A stretch of 60,000 nt of DNA, taken from Nematostella vectensis. Its lineage: Eukaryota > Cnidaria > Anthozoa > Actiniaria > Edwardsiidae. The notes beneath the pieces were generated by a model. That model saw only the letters and a list, made by a program, of their open reading frames with translations, did not search any database and was not told the DNA's origin. Every line of letters begins with the position of its first letter. Position 1 is the first letter of the stretch. Below, one piece after another: positions 11,601 to 23,500 of the stretch. The stretch spans positions 14,503,181-14,563,180 of the forward strand of contig NC_064036.1 of NCBI RefSeq assembly GCF_932526225.1, in the 5' to 3' direction. The position numbers and the translations under genes were made by a program.

Positions 11601-14600
11601 AACTACCATCCTAGCGCGCCGATGTCCACCTCTCTCATACCGCTAGGGAGTGGCCACAATGTGCTTCTTTCTATTTTCCCTACGCAAAACAAAAAAAGTT
11701 TTATAAACTCTTTATAGTTTGTGCTTCCACTACGGGTGACATTGCATAAACAAGATACACAGTAGCTGAGTATTTTAAATATGACACACAACAATAATTC
11801 CAGACTCACATTGTGCTTGGAATTTCTATATCCTAATTATTAGATTTGATAGATCAAACCTTGGGAAACTTTCGAATCTACAGTGTTACTAAATGATATA
11901 CTTTTCTGATTTGCTTAGCAAACGGCTCCTCTGTAGCACCAACCACCCAGACACCCAAGCCTGGTCAAGGTATGTCGTTTGGAGAAATAGAAATAGTTAG
12001 AAATACCAAGTTAGTGTGAGAAATACCAAGTTAGTGTGAGAAATACCAAGTTAGAAATACCAAGTTAGTGTGAGAAATACCAAGTTAGAAATACCAAGTT
12101 AGTGTGAGAATTACCAAGTTAGAAATACTATTAAAGACGAATTCCAGTTTTTGTTGTATTGTATTTTATTTAACACAATCAAGAATATAGATAAAACGAA
12201 GAATGTCAAAACAAAACCTGTTATGCTCAAATAATTTGATTACTAAAATAAGTACTCGCATTCTCAAAGCATACAAAAAGGACAACAAAAAGCCTAATAA
12301 CTGTCATATCCTCAATAGACAATACAAATCGTCGTCCAAAACTCACCATGCATTGTTTTTTTTATCGTTTTCTTGTGGTTCTTTTCGCTTTTTAATGTGA
12401 ACTGTTACTTCTTAAATTTACTAGCTAAAACCAGATAAATCTTGGCGTGAATCAATGTTAGTAGATCTCCTCTAGTTGACTTTATCCTTAAGTCACAAAA
12501 TTCGAGGCAAAATAAATAATCATCGCATAATCGACAAAAACTTTTTCCCTTGCTCCGTGCTTGTATTTAGTCGCCATTTCGGGTCCGAGTGGGGCCTGGG
12601 AGTCGCGCGGCGAGTGACACCACAGGGTACCCGCGCGATGACCACAAAAACCAAGTCGCATACCTATACCATATTTCTATGCCTATGGGGCTACGCTTAG
12701 CTCCGCTATAAACAGCTTTGCGAAATTATTAGTTTTTCTACAAAATGAGACTTTATTTACTTGTTCTTTGTCTTTCTTTCGAAAAATGTCGATGCCACAG
12801 CAATTTTTGGGGTGCAAGTTGTCTACAGACATCGACAAAACTAGGATTTCAATAACTATTTAGCCAATCTATTCATAACTTTTGGAAATTATAATTTACT
12901 TGTCGGGAACCCGTGTCGGCGCACTACGCAAAAGCTTTGTTTTGATAAACACTCTTCCTCGCCAGGGAGTTCGAAAACTTTTCTAAATAACCGGTAATTG
13001 CCGGGTCTGTTAGGTTACCGGGAGAGTTTTTGGGATAATTTTTCGGGCAAAGGAGCGTGTCTGAAAAATGTGTGCAGCTACAATTTTTAATTGGACAAAT
13101 AAACGACGATCAAAAATAGTTCATTGGCGTGCACATGAGGATACTTCCTCCGTGAAAAGCACCACAAAATTCGCTGGATTACCTCATTAGGATCACTGAT
13201 TCCATATGAAACTTTCGCGCTGTATAGCCATTTAGGAAACAAGGTAGACTAAATAATAACAGAAATTTTTGGGGGGTCGTAGCTTTTGGGGTCGTAGCTT
13301 TAGGGGTCGTAGCTTTTGGGGTCACAGGTTTTAGGTATTAGGTTTTAGGTCTTCGTTTTGTAGACACCCAAGTTTAAGTGTGAGAAAAACCAAGTTAGTG
13401 TGAGAAACATCAATTTAGTGTGAGAAATACCAAGTTGGTATGAGAAAAACCAAGTCAGTGTGAGAAATATGGGTAAGGCAAGAAATGAAATGTAAGTGGA
13501 CCCTTGCAAACCTTATAAATTGGTGTAACATAATTATATGTTATCGCGGAAAAATATAGACAGATGTGATTGGATAATTGATTGGATCTATCTTCTATCT
13601 CAAACAGTACAATACGCAGCTTTTGAGATGAGGATTATGGGGATCGACTACAATCCTAATCAGGACTGCAAAGATCAAATTCCAGGAGTTGTAAAAAAGG
13701 TAAACTACATCTAAACAAATTAAAATATATATCGAGCGATTTGTCACAGTCTTGTTGCGTTTCGCGCCGGCTCAAGCCGAGCACCATAGGTATATAGAAA
13801 GTGGTTAACCATGCGATCAAGACCCCGTGGTTACGACAGTGTTACTGCGGCGAGGCGTTTTCATGTACGTATAACAATTTCGAGAGTAAATAATTTTCCG
13901 TATATTCGCTATAACTTTCAAAAACGTTTTTCGCAAAGGTGCAAGCAGTGTGGATAACTTCCGACATTCAAAAGCTACATCCTAAATTTATGAAAAATAA
14001 GGAAACTACCTCTAGAAGCTACATTTTAAATCCATGCAAAAAAGCAAACAACCTCACTAAGACACGACTTCTGACCGTCGCTAATCGAAGTTCTAATGAA
14101 TTTTCTCTAAAGTATTGTTATCGTCGTTTTTAGTCATGTCAGCGCCATTGTCATCATCATCATAATTAAGATTAATTCGGTGCTAGGGGTTCGTGATGTA
14201 TTAAAGGAAAAAGAGCGAAATTTTCGTGTTGAATTTGTGTTAATTCAGTGTTCTATGTCAAATTGGCGTTCCGAATAACTGTGCATATGAAGTTCTAAAA
14301 AGACTTTTTTACAGTTAGACGTTTTTATATGAAACACCTATGCTACGAGGCTACATTTTTGTGAAAACTATGTATGGACGAGTTGACTCTATTTTTGTGG
14401 ACGAGTTGACTCTACTTGTGCACAAATTTGTGGACGAGTTGGTTGTGGACGACACGGTTTGTGGACGACACGGTTTGTGGACGAAGTGACTGTAAACCCA
14501 CCACCACTGTTACCGTAAGCATAACTCCTTCTGCTTTTCAAAATCTCAATAGATAGAGGAAAAAGGCAAGGTGACAGACCTCAAGTGCAAGTGGGTATTT

Positions 14601-17600
14601 AAATCTCACACCTTTTACTTTGTAATGTGTAGTTCCAGGAAATATCCATGCCCCCGAATTGTCAGCGGTTTTCCAAACCATGTAAAAAAAAACATGGCGG
14701 CCGTAGTTGAATTTACTTTGTAATGTGTAGTTCCAGGAAATATCCATGCCCCCCCCCCCCATTGTAAATTCAAACGCCCAGGAATTTCCAGAGGGGAGGG
14801 GGGGAAAAATGCCCTTATTAAGTGGATAGCGAAGTTATTCAGGACTTTTTGCGGTTAGCGGGGTTGTCACTCGCTAATAGCTAATCGTCGACTCAAGTGT
14901 AACCTATAGCCAATAATAACTCTTCTATTATCACAACTCTTGGCCAATCAAATCAAATGTTTTAGCGAAAAAGCCCGCGAATTGTCAGCGGTTTTCCAAA
15001 CCATGTCAAAAAAAACATGGCGGCCGTAGTTGAATTCTTTGAAGGTTAAGACTATGATTTAACGTCATTCCTGCCTTTTTTGCCAATTATAAATCGAGCC
15101 ACATTCGATAAATAGCTATCTGAATGCAAGTTTTCGCTTCAAAGTCCGTTCGTTATCAGTTCAGCTTTCACGATATATCATGTTGTCAACACACGAAACG
15201 CCACTGGTAAGCCATTTCCACTTCCCCTTTACTACTGCTGGCTGTGCACCAAATTCTTTGTTTATTTCTTGCATGCATGCTTGCTGGATTAGCTCCAACA
15301 CATTCTTGCTCTTATAATTTAAGCTTCGGAATTTATCCGCACTTTGCTACGAGTAGCATTGTCTCCAATGTCTCCATGAATTTCTTGACTGAACTTCGTT
15401 TGCCAAGAGCAGGAATCAGTTCTTTAAATGTCTGTAAGCAAAATCACCCAAGAGCTGGAGGGTCCCTTTCCATCAATGGTATCTGGGTCGACTGGTTGTC
15501 CCCAGGGAATCAATCAGATGGGCATTGAATTACCTCAAGCAGTTATTCCAATATCACAGTAGTACCTTTGTTTACACTTGTCTAAGACAAAATACCCTAT
15601 GTATAAATAAAACCACATAAAGCCAAGAAATTTATTGGTTTGGTCCATACTCTACATACCATTTTACTCTAAAGTGTGTTAAAATAAATGCACCAAAACC
15701 AAGCTTTTGTCTCAAATTACCATTTTATTATCCATGACTTGGCAAGGGCCTTGTCTTTTGATTCCTTAAGGTCTCGGTAAAGGTAAACGACCTGTCCGTG
15801 TGTTTTCACTACATTTACAAACTATATATCAACTAAAAGATAAAAGATTGAATTATCTCATGCAAGTTTTATTTTTGCAATAGCTAATTCCGTGTTTAAG
15901 TTTTGAGGCCTCAAACTCAAAAGTACGGAGTTTACTCTAGAGCGTAATGCACCTTCGTGTTATTGCGCATGCACTTGCACGTAATTGCATCTCAATGACA
16001 GATAGATGATCTATCAAAGTGTGTGGGGGCTTTTTTTTGACAATGTAAACAAAATATCACGAATCAAAGTTGAAAATCTCATTTCTGGCGAAATTTGATC
16101 ACGAAAAGTGCTATAAAAGCGATTTTCATTTGAAAATTCCTTACACACTTTATGACATGGCATAATTATCTATCAGATCCCGAAAATTTGAAGGCGATAA
16201 TCTTAAAACTCGTCGCATGGTTACGCCCGACAAGCTTGAGTTCTCGCCTCAAAATAATACACTAGAAAAGTCAAAGATTTGGCGTGAATTCAAGGTCAAC
16301 AAGTCACGGGAAACAGCAAAGGCCCATTTTCGCAGTCTTAAATGCGATTTATGGATTTTTTTTTGCAAAAATAAAGTTTAAGAACTATTGATACAGGTTT
16401 TGCAAAACCCACAAAAACAAACAGTGGTGTCAAATTTACCTTTACTAAGACATTAACTGTTACTGTATTTATTTTTTTCCAGGGGGTTGGAATTTCAGGG
16501 GGGTGGAGGGTCATACCTCCGACCCCCCCAATACGGGGGTATGGATATTTCCTGGAACTACACAATAGAAATTCGTCATAATAGAATCGTTGTAGAGTGG
16601 TTTTCAAAAACCGTGAAATACTATTTAATTTATTTAGTGCTAATACACTGAAAAGTCTTTGTTCTCTTTTGTTCTGGCTTGATCATTACAATTTAACAGT
16701 TACATTTTGTTGCACGGGATTTTGAAAACCACTCTAATAAAAGCTTAAAATAACAACTAGTATTGCAAATAGGATTGCAAATTGGTTTTCAAAAGCCTGT
16801 GAAATACTATAAGTTATTTATAGTACTGATTTGACTAATACATTTTAACAATTACATTTTGTTGCACAGGATTTTAAAAACCACTCTATTGTAATATAAT
16901 TTAATCATCTAATTCTCGATCTAAAATCCTACCAAATAGTATAAAAATGCGCAGTTAAAAACATAAGTTGATAACTGCGAAATATAAATGCAATAAATTA
17001 TTATTATTGTTACAATAATAGCATAGAAGATCAGATAGTATAGAAGATCACATAACACAGAAGATCACATAGCATAGAAGATCACATAGCATAGAAGATC
17101 AAGCAGCATAACGATCACATAGCATAGAAATTCACATGTGTGTATTATTTCAGAAATGGAAGCATCATTGCGGAGTTCACCGTTGAGGTAAACAGCACAG
17201 GCAACCCAAATGCCGCCCAAGAATTCCTTGAGACGCTCTACAAGGAGATCCAGTCGGGAACGTTTGGGAATTTGACGGTGGATGAGAAGCACCCGATGGG
17301 AGCCAAAATAACGAAAACGGGTAAGATTTCACACGCTGTATTGCATTAGGAACTTATAGTAACTGTGATTTTGAGTAATCTCCAAACTCAACCTTAATTA
17401 AAGCCACATTGTCACCAGTTTACTTCCAGACGATTACGTAACAGTTTCTGCTGATTTTTAACGGAAACTACGGAAAATATTTCAAAATTTTAAAAACAGT
17501 TTGTCTTTTTGGAAGTTTCTTCGAGGATTTGACTGATAATTTAGAGCGGATGGCCCGTTTTATAGCGCGGATTCTAATAGATTCTTTTGTCTTTTGGTGG

Positions 17601-19060
17601 TTGAGGTTTCCGACAGACCTCCGGAAGTAAACTGGTGACAATGCGGCTTTAATGTCAAGCGACAAGAAACATTTTGGCTTCTGACAGTGAAGAGCCTTGA
17701 ACTGTTTATATTGGGTTAAACTTTGATGGCTTCCTAACAAGCACTGCATTGACCAATCAGAGAGTACAAAAAAGCTCGGTTGACAGGAGTGGGGAGGGAG
17801 CTTGAGTATTCTAGGAATCGTTGGCGAGAGTTCTCAAAATACATAAAAGGGGCAGAAAAATGGGGGACACGGCAGAGTGTGACGAGACAACGTGAACTCT
17901 TCTTGAACACTTCACCAAGTCTCAGATAGACAGGTTTTGCTTGTAATATTAGATTATCAGAGGGTCTAACTTACCACACAATGACCACACCTCGTGAAAA
18001 ATGAGATACTCGTAATAAAAAGCCTTCCATGTTTATTAAAATGTGAATTCAAATGAGAACATTCTTTAATAAGCACATTCTTAATCAGCATTTCTATTAC
18101 AGTACGGTAAAAGAGCTTATAAGAACTCGTGGAAGCTACCTCAGAGAACATCTAGATTTTTATAGTTTTAACTCATTGTTGGCAATATATTTCACTACTA
18201 AACCCACGTAGTTTGACTCGAAACTCGTAGATTGTTTGGCCTAATAGAAGTTTGAAGTCCAATACACCCTGTGCACCCCCTGTGTACGCCCCTGGGCTGA
18301 CGTTGAACTGTTGATAACTTTTCAGAAATAATTGGGGATCCTACTGCTAAACCGAAACCTAAGGATGAAGCTTCAACCAGCTTTGAAGGTTAGTAGAAAA
18401 TGCTAATTTTATTTTTATTCATACACAAATGAGCCACTGTTAGAGAGAAAACATTATAAGGTTACTCTTGAGAATCCACATCAAATCCAGGATGTGAAAT
18501 TTAATCGTTTTTATTCGTCATATGCATTTTAACACCAGCAGGGTTTTTCAAGACTGCGCATTTATTGTTTATTTGTCACCCATGATGCAACACAGACCCT
18601 CACAGTGCAAAGCTCATTAGAAATATCTGTAAGCCGCTGGAAGGTCACTTTTGGTTGTGAGATAACAATGTTTAACGTTCTCTCCAAGGAATGGCGTTGG
18701 TAGTGTTGATCCTGCTCTGCGTGTCTATTGGCATTCTACTGTTTGTCATACTTGCGGCGTGTGTGTGCTTTCTCCGCATCAAACGAAGTAAGTAACAAGG
18801 CAAAGTACCCCGCTATAATAATTTGGCTTTCCATTTTACGTTACATCGCTATTCCAGAATCCTAAAAAATTACACGAGTAAGAATCTTCTTTTTACGTTT
18901 TGTTTTCCTTCATTCAGCTTAATTGGATCTCAGCTTTTTACCGTAGTATATCGTGTGTTTTTTGTCCTACCGTTAAACCAACATTACACTTACAGCCTTA
19001 CAAGCTAACCCTGCAATCTTTAAGCCCGGTGCTCACGGTGTGGACAATTTTATGCATTGA
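8682..19060 (+). CDS. SEA-domain, single-pass mucin-like receptor (gene 2), nearly complete
   Basis: Exons: 8682-8760 (signal peptide, MGFIFVITLMLVSLSGTNGQ), 10141-10557 (Ser/Thr/Pro/Ala repeats), 11919-11969 (linker), 13608-13699 (first SEA half, from VQYAAFEMRIMG to PGVVKK), 17154-17320 (second SEA half with NGSIIAEFTVEV and DEKHPMGAKI), 18326-18388 (Pro/Lys linker), 18689-18787 (membrane segment GMALVVLILL..., then IKR), 18996-19060 (tail, NPAIFKPGAHGVDNFMH, stop TGA). Frames join exactly at each junction. Introns flanking the Ser/Thr, linker and membrane exons are phase 1. The exon at 13608 ends in phase 0 and the one at 17154 opens one base from the end of a codon, so one short SEA exon between them is missing from my model. 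GSIIA corresponds to the SEA autocleavage site. The expected product is a heavily O-glycosylated type I membrane protein. Ligand and role are unknown. Confidence 0.75.
8761..10140. other. First intron of gene 2
   Basis: Bounded by GTAGGC at 8761 and AACAG at 10136-10140. It contains a short (AT)n run near 8950 and no recognisable gene or element. Confidence 0.6.
10190..10450 (+). repeat. 72-nt coding repeat in Ser/Thr domain of gene 2
   Basis: About three and a half copies of a 24-residue unit, for example SSMSPSATPTSSATPSSSAT plus SSAD, inside exon 10141-10557. Serine, threonine, proline and alanine make up most residues, as expected for an O-glycosylated mucin-type stalk. One copy has LIGTPM instead of SPSATPT. 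Reverse-strand frames through it are shadows of the repeat. Confidence 0.8.
10650..10967 (-). pseudogene. Non-LTR retrotransposon reverse transcriptase C-terminus, truncated
   Basis: An antisense frame of 105 residues ends in the block usual at the C-terminus of RTE/CR1-like ORF2 proteins from marine invertebrates: IKCTMVFKVLNGMAPDHL, then LPRIKHNYGKRTFEYSGAKL and WNSLP. Only the end of the protein is present. It sits inverted in the intron of gene 2, next to a run of G at 10595-10607. The exact clade is not resolved. Confidence 0.75.
11978..12130 (+). repeat. Short tandem repeat, unit GAAATACCAAGTTAG(TGTGA)
   Basis: About seven units of 15 or 20 bp. A second, more diverged block with the same unit lies at 13375-13475 in the same intron. 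The DNA between them (12131-13374) contains no gene; it includes a scrap of Penelope-like 3' tail at 12132-12165 and a GGGGTCGTAGCTTTT repeat at 13268-13325. Confidence 0.8.
14390..14490 (+). repeat. TGTGGACGAGTTGACTC-type short repeat
   Basis: Irregular copies of TTGTGGACGAGTTGACT and TTGTGGACGACACGG in the long intron of gene 2. Non-coding. Confidence 0.6.
14624..15035. repeat. Composite repeat: TGTGTAGTTCCAG copies and a 60-bp direct repeat
   Basis: Two copies of TGTGTAGTTCCAGGAAATAT start at about 14626 and 14726. A separate block of about 60 bp (core GAATTGTCAGCGGTTTTCC, then a palindromic CCATGT-A-run-ACATGG) occurs at 14652-14714 and again at 14976-15035. One copy of this block appears inserted inside a TGTGTAGTTCC element, so the structure is nested. 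Confidence 0.6.
15036..16440. other. Gene-poor stretch inside gene 2
   Basis: The open frame at 15244-15528 does not match a family I recognise. There is an ATG followed nine codons later by a GTAAGC donor near 15181-15210, which could be the first exon of an old transposon gene, but nothing confirms it. The missing short SEA exon of gene 2 must lie somewhere between 13700 and 17153; I could not pick it out. Confidence 0.35.
16443..16564 (-). mobile_element. TGTGTAGTTCC MITE, inverted copy
   Basis: Reads on the minus strand as TGTGTAGTTCCAGGAAATAT, then a C-rich block and a TTTTTCC-like inner part shared with the copy at 6583-6756. It ends close to the next MITE family, which begins 30 bases downstream. 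Confidence 0.6.
16594..16735 (+). mobile_element. MITE with GAGTGGTTTTCAAAA inverted ends
   Basis: About 142 bp. It begins AGAGTGGTTTTCAAAA and ends TTTTGAAAACCACTCT. Inside is CTTTGTTCTCTTTTGTTCTG. Other copies lie at 16781-16887 (deleted inside), 20851-20990, and inverted at 56400-56541, 57516-57658 and 58786-58929. Six copies in 60 kb make it one of the commonest elements here. Confidence 0.8.
16781..16887 (+). mobile_element. MITE of the GAGTGGTTTTCAAAA family, internally deleted
   Basis: It shares TTGGTTTTCAAAAG at the left and TTTTAAAAACCACTCT at the right with the neighbour at 16594-16735, but lacks about 35 bp of the interior. Confidence 0.7.
17025..17135 (+). repeat. CATAGCATAGAAGATCA short tandem repeat
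   Basis: About six 17-bp units, decaying to both sides, immediately before the SEA exon of gene 2 at 17154. Confidence 0.8.
17397..17654. mobile_element. MITE with CATTGTCACCAGTTTAC inverted ends
   Basis: The left end reads ATTAAAGCC, then CATTGTCACCAGTTTACTTC. The right end is its reverse complement with one change, giving arms of about 30 bp. The interior (GATAATTTAGAGCGGATGG and nearby) recurs inverted inside 53364-53854, so this is a dispersed non-autonomous DNA element. Confidence 0.75.
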
Positions 19061-19389
19061 CTTTACTCACTGAATCTCACTGTGCGGACATCGATCTAAC
19101 CCGCTGACGTCTAACACGCAACTGTGGCAAAATTATTTCATGCTTGTGATTTTTTGTCATCGCGAAGCAGTGAACAAAGTGCACGCGCGCTTGGCTTTAA
19201 GGGCGCTCCTCGCGCGGCGGGAAATCGCACATTCACTGTCAATGAGAATTATTCATTTACTTGCAGGAATGGAGCTGAAAGAACCGTAGAGGGTCGATTC
19301 GCCTAAAAAAGCGGGTCGCGTTTCAGCAACTGCGATAGACAATAAGATTACACGATTGAAGTATACAGGTCATAGTAAAGTAGATTACA

Positions 19390-19900
19390 GCAAGTTAACG
19401 CCCAGTACGCAGACCAATAAGGTAGCTGACAGCGGTCCCAGTAAGGTAGTTGACAATAAATATAGTAGGCAGACCCAGTAATATAGTTAACAGTAAGCCT
19501 TGCAGTACAGACCCTGTAAGGTAGTTGACAGTAAGCCTTGCAGTACAGACCCTGTAAGGTAGTTGACAGTAAGTCTAGCAGTGCAGACCCTGTAAGGTAG
19601 TTGACAGTAAGCCTTGCAGTACAGACGATGTAAGGTAGTTGACAACAAGTCTAGCAGTACAGACCCTGTAAGGTTGTTGACAGTAAACCTTGCAGTACAG
19701 AACCTGTAAGGTTGTTGACAGTAAGCCTAGCAGTACAGACCCTGTAAGGTAGTTGACAGTAAGCCTAGCAGTACAGACCCTGTAAGGTAGTTGACAGTAA
19801 GCCTAGCAGTACAGACCCTGTAAGGTAGTTGACGGTAAGCCTTGCAGTACAGACGATGTAAGGTAGTTGACAGTAAGCCTTGTAGTACAGGTAGTTGTCA
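19390..19900 (+). repeat. 38-bp minisatellite between genes 2 and 3
   Basis: About twelve copies of a unit reading TAAGGTAGTTGACAGTAAGC then CTAGCAGTACAGACCCTG. Copies differ by a few substitutions (CTAGC/CTTGC, CCTG/GATG). Non-coding. Confidence 0.85.
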
Positions 19901-20434
19901 AAAAGTCTATAAAATGCAGGCATCAGTGAGGCTTCAAGAAGCGAGAAAAGAGTGGTAGAGTCAAATGCGCAGTAGAGACCGTTTTCAGGTAGAACACTTA
20001 GCTAGTAAAAGATGAGAGCCATCATAAGAAGACATTTACATGAGTGTTACAGCATTCACCTAAATAGAGATACAAATTATGTATTGCAAAGAACAAAATT
20101 CTACGGACGTATAGCAGCTAATTGGATCACAATAAAAGATATCTTTGACACCAATTCTTTATTTCTTATATTTTTTTATTATTTCAATTTTATTTGCATA
20201 TTCTAAAGGCCACTTACTCCTTGGACTGATGCCTGAGTATCTTGATCTTGTTGTGTTTATTTTGCACTTTTGGAATTTTTTGGCTTGTGGGTTCTTCTCA
20301 AGGGCGGTGCAGGGCGGTACAGGGATCAAAGGGTTAAAGACATTCCCCTGCCAAAATAAGACATATTTCAATGACTGTACAGTAAAGCTAAGCACTGAGT
20401 TGAAGCGCTTCAGTGATTTTTACCCGTGCCCACG

Positions 20435-20529
20435 AGAAGGATGACGCGTGACCCACATCCGCGAGCATCTTTCGTCAATCGACCTTTAGTTGTTTTAGTC
20501 TACTGAGCAAGTGACCAACAAATCTAGTC
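20435..20529 (+). promoter_or_regulatory. Putative 5' flank of gene 3
   Basis: The 95 bases before the ATG at 20530 lie between a retroelement tail and the signal-peptide exon, so they must contain the transcription start or end of the 5' untranslated region. No TATA box or initiator is clear. Confidence 0.25.
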
Positions 20530-23500
20530 ATGACGCGAATGACAACAAGTCTTCTGCTTTTACTCCCTCTTGTCACCGGCCAGACATCACGTAAGAAATA
20601 ATCAATGTCATCACAATACATTTGAACGTTATGTGAGTCTTATCAGTCATCTGACTAAGACGTTTTTCAGTTGAAATCTTATTACATACACCTTTCATAT
20701 ATCGCAATTCGCAAGCCTTTGACAAGGCTATTCGACGTGTTCGTCAGCTTTACCTTACTTAAGTTTCTTTACTTAAGTAATATAATTAATAAACGAAAAA
20801 TAATAAAATAAATCCGAGGTTCGTAACTATTTCATTTGTAACTATTTCTTAGAGTTGTTTTCAAGACCCCTGGAATACTTTTTAGTTTATTTAGTACTAA
20901 TATCCATTTTAATGTCTTTGTTCTCTTTTGTTCTGGCTTGACTATTACTAACAACGACATTTTGTTGCACGGGATTTTGAAAACTACTCTATTTGTACAG
21001 TGTTTATTTTAATCTTTATTCTTAAACAACTTTAAGATGCATAAAACCCTTACCATACCTTCTGTCAAGGATGTGGTATGCAGCGAATATTGTACCGATC
21101 GTGGTGTTGTGTCCTACCTTATACACTCTTTTCTTATTTAAACGTCACGTTTTTAATTGAGGCTGGGCCGTTCTTATTTTTGAAGCATTTTAAGGCTAAA
21201 AATAGTCAACAATGTTCTAAAATTTTAGTGAATCTAGAAATATAATACCCAATAAATTATCAGGAAGAGGATTAAACAAATGATCAAAAGCAATATTTCA
21301 TTAACACAATTTTATTCTGCATTTTAGAACACATCAGACAAACAAAGAAATATTTTTAAAAACAAGCAATATTTAAAAAAAAAATGTATACATCATGTGA
21401 TTATTTTCTATAACAAACAGCGACCAATACATGTTTGACAAGGTCTGCCGAACCCACGGAAAAGTATGCATCTATTTTGGTGCCGCTTAGATTAGTTTTG
21501 ATATAGGCATTAAGAAAAAGCTGGTGTCGTGCTAACAAGCACATACAGCATGCGGAACCCATCAATATATCTAAGTGTTCCTTTTTTACCCTTCAAGTGT
21601 TTTTAGACCACACCATCGCAATGTAGGTGTTAATCTAAGTCAAATGCTTTCCTTTAATGAAAAAAGACGATAAATGTAGATCTAACCATACTTATTTGAC
21701 AAAGGATACTTTTATTGCTATAAATATAGTTCAGACAATTCTTCCAGAAATATCTTATTAATTGCACTAACGACTGATAGTATTTCGACCGGTTGATGAC
21801 GTTAAGAGGGAAGCACCTCGTCTACTGCATTGTCTGTCAAGTGTTTGTTTCAAGGCATACCAATATAACTCCTTTCTCACATAACACATATTAACATCAG
21901 AAAGCATTCGCAGTGTCGACGAAACTGGGTCGAGTCGCCTCTGCAGTTAAGTATTTAAAAGCTAAAAAGATACACCCTGTGAAACAAAAAATTCAAAAAG
22001 GAATAGCTACGCTACTGAATAGATTGGAATTACTTTTTAAAAACTGTACACCTATTTCAAATAACGTTACACTCGGAAGTACCTTAAGCCGTGTAAACAG
22101 CACCAACAAGACGGGCTGTAATGCTGGCGCGGTGCAAAAAAAAAAAAAAATTTTGAAAAATCGTGAAAAGGATCATATCAAGGGATGCGTTTAGGCAAAA
22201 GTGCAAGAACGAGTTTTAAAGAAAAAACTGCAAATTATTTATATGATCAATTGTTTATTTCAGTGATCAACGATTCCAGAAGTGAAGATGCTATTTCTGA
22301 TAGCATGGCTCAAACAACCAGTCTTAGTGTAATAAACAATCCTAGTATGTTTATAACAAGCAGTCCTAATGTCAGTATGACAAGCAGTCCTAATGTCAGT
22401 ATGACAAGCCGTCCAAGTATCAGTATGACAAGCAATCCTAGTATCAGTATGACAAGCAGTCCTGAAGTCAGTATGACAAGCAGTCCTAGTATCAGTTTGA
22501 CAAGCAGTCGTAATGTCAGTATGACAAGCAGTCCTAATGTCAGTATGACAAGCAGTTCTAGTATCAGTATGACAAGCAGTCCTAATGTCAGTATGACAAG
22601 CAGTCCTAATGTCAGTATGACAAGCAGTCCTAGTGTTGGTATGACAAGCAGTCCTAGTATCAGTATGACAAGCAGTCCTAATGTCAGTATGACAAGCAGT
22701 CCTAGTATCAGTATGACAAGCAGTCCTAATGTCAGTATGACAAGCAGTCCTAATGTCAGTATGACAAGCAGTTCTAGTATGAGTTCGACAAGCAGTCCAA
22801 GTGTTGGTATGACAAGCAGTCCTAGTATCAGTATGACAAGCAGTCCTAGTATCAGTATGACAAGCAGTCCTAGTATCAGTATGACAAGCAGTCCTAATGT
22901 CAGTATGACAAGCAGTCCTAGTATCAGTATGACAAGCAGTCCTAGTATCAGTATGACAAGCAGTCCTAGCATCAGTATGACAAGCAGTCCTAATGTCAGT
23001 ATGACAAGCAGTCCTAATGTCAGTATGACAAGCAGTTCTAGTATCAGTATGACAAGCAGTCCAAGTGTTGGTATAACAATCAGTCCTAGTATCAGTATGA
23101 CAAGCAGTCCTAGTATCAGTATGACAAGCAGTCGTAATGTCAGTATGACAAGCAGTCCTAATGTCAGTATGACAAGCAGTCCTAGTGTTGGTATAACAAG
23201 CAGTCCTAGTATCAGTATGACAAGCAGTCCTAGTATCATTATGACAAGCAGTCCTAATGTCAGTATGACAAGCAGTCCAAGTGTTGGTATGACAAGCAGT
23301 CCTAGTATCAGTATGACAAGCAGTCCTAGTATCAGTATGACAAGCAGTCCTAATGTCAGTATGACAAGCAGTCCTAGTATCAGTATGACAAGCAGTCCTA
23401 GTATCAGTTTGACAAGCAGTCCTAATATCAGTATGACAAGCAGTCCTAGTATCAGTATGACAAGCAGTCCTAGTATCAGTATGACAAGCAGTCCTAGTAT

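Noticed and set aside
13939-14133. Candidate for the missing SEA exon of gene 2
   Set aside because: The acceptor-like CGCAAAG and the frame do not give a SEA-like sequence, and no donor leaves the required two bases.
21914-22194. Possible extra exon of gene 3 after TTCGCAG
   Set aside because: It opens in a workable phase and stays open for 93 codons, but it is Lys-rich, unlike the family, runs to a stop and shows no good donor.
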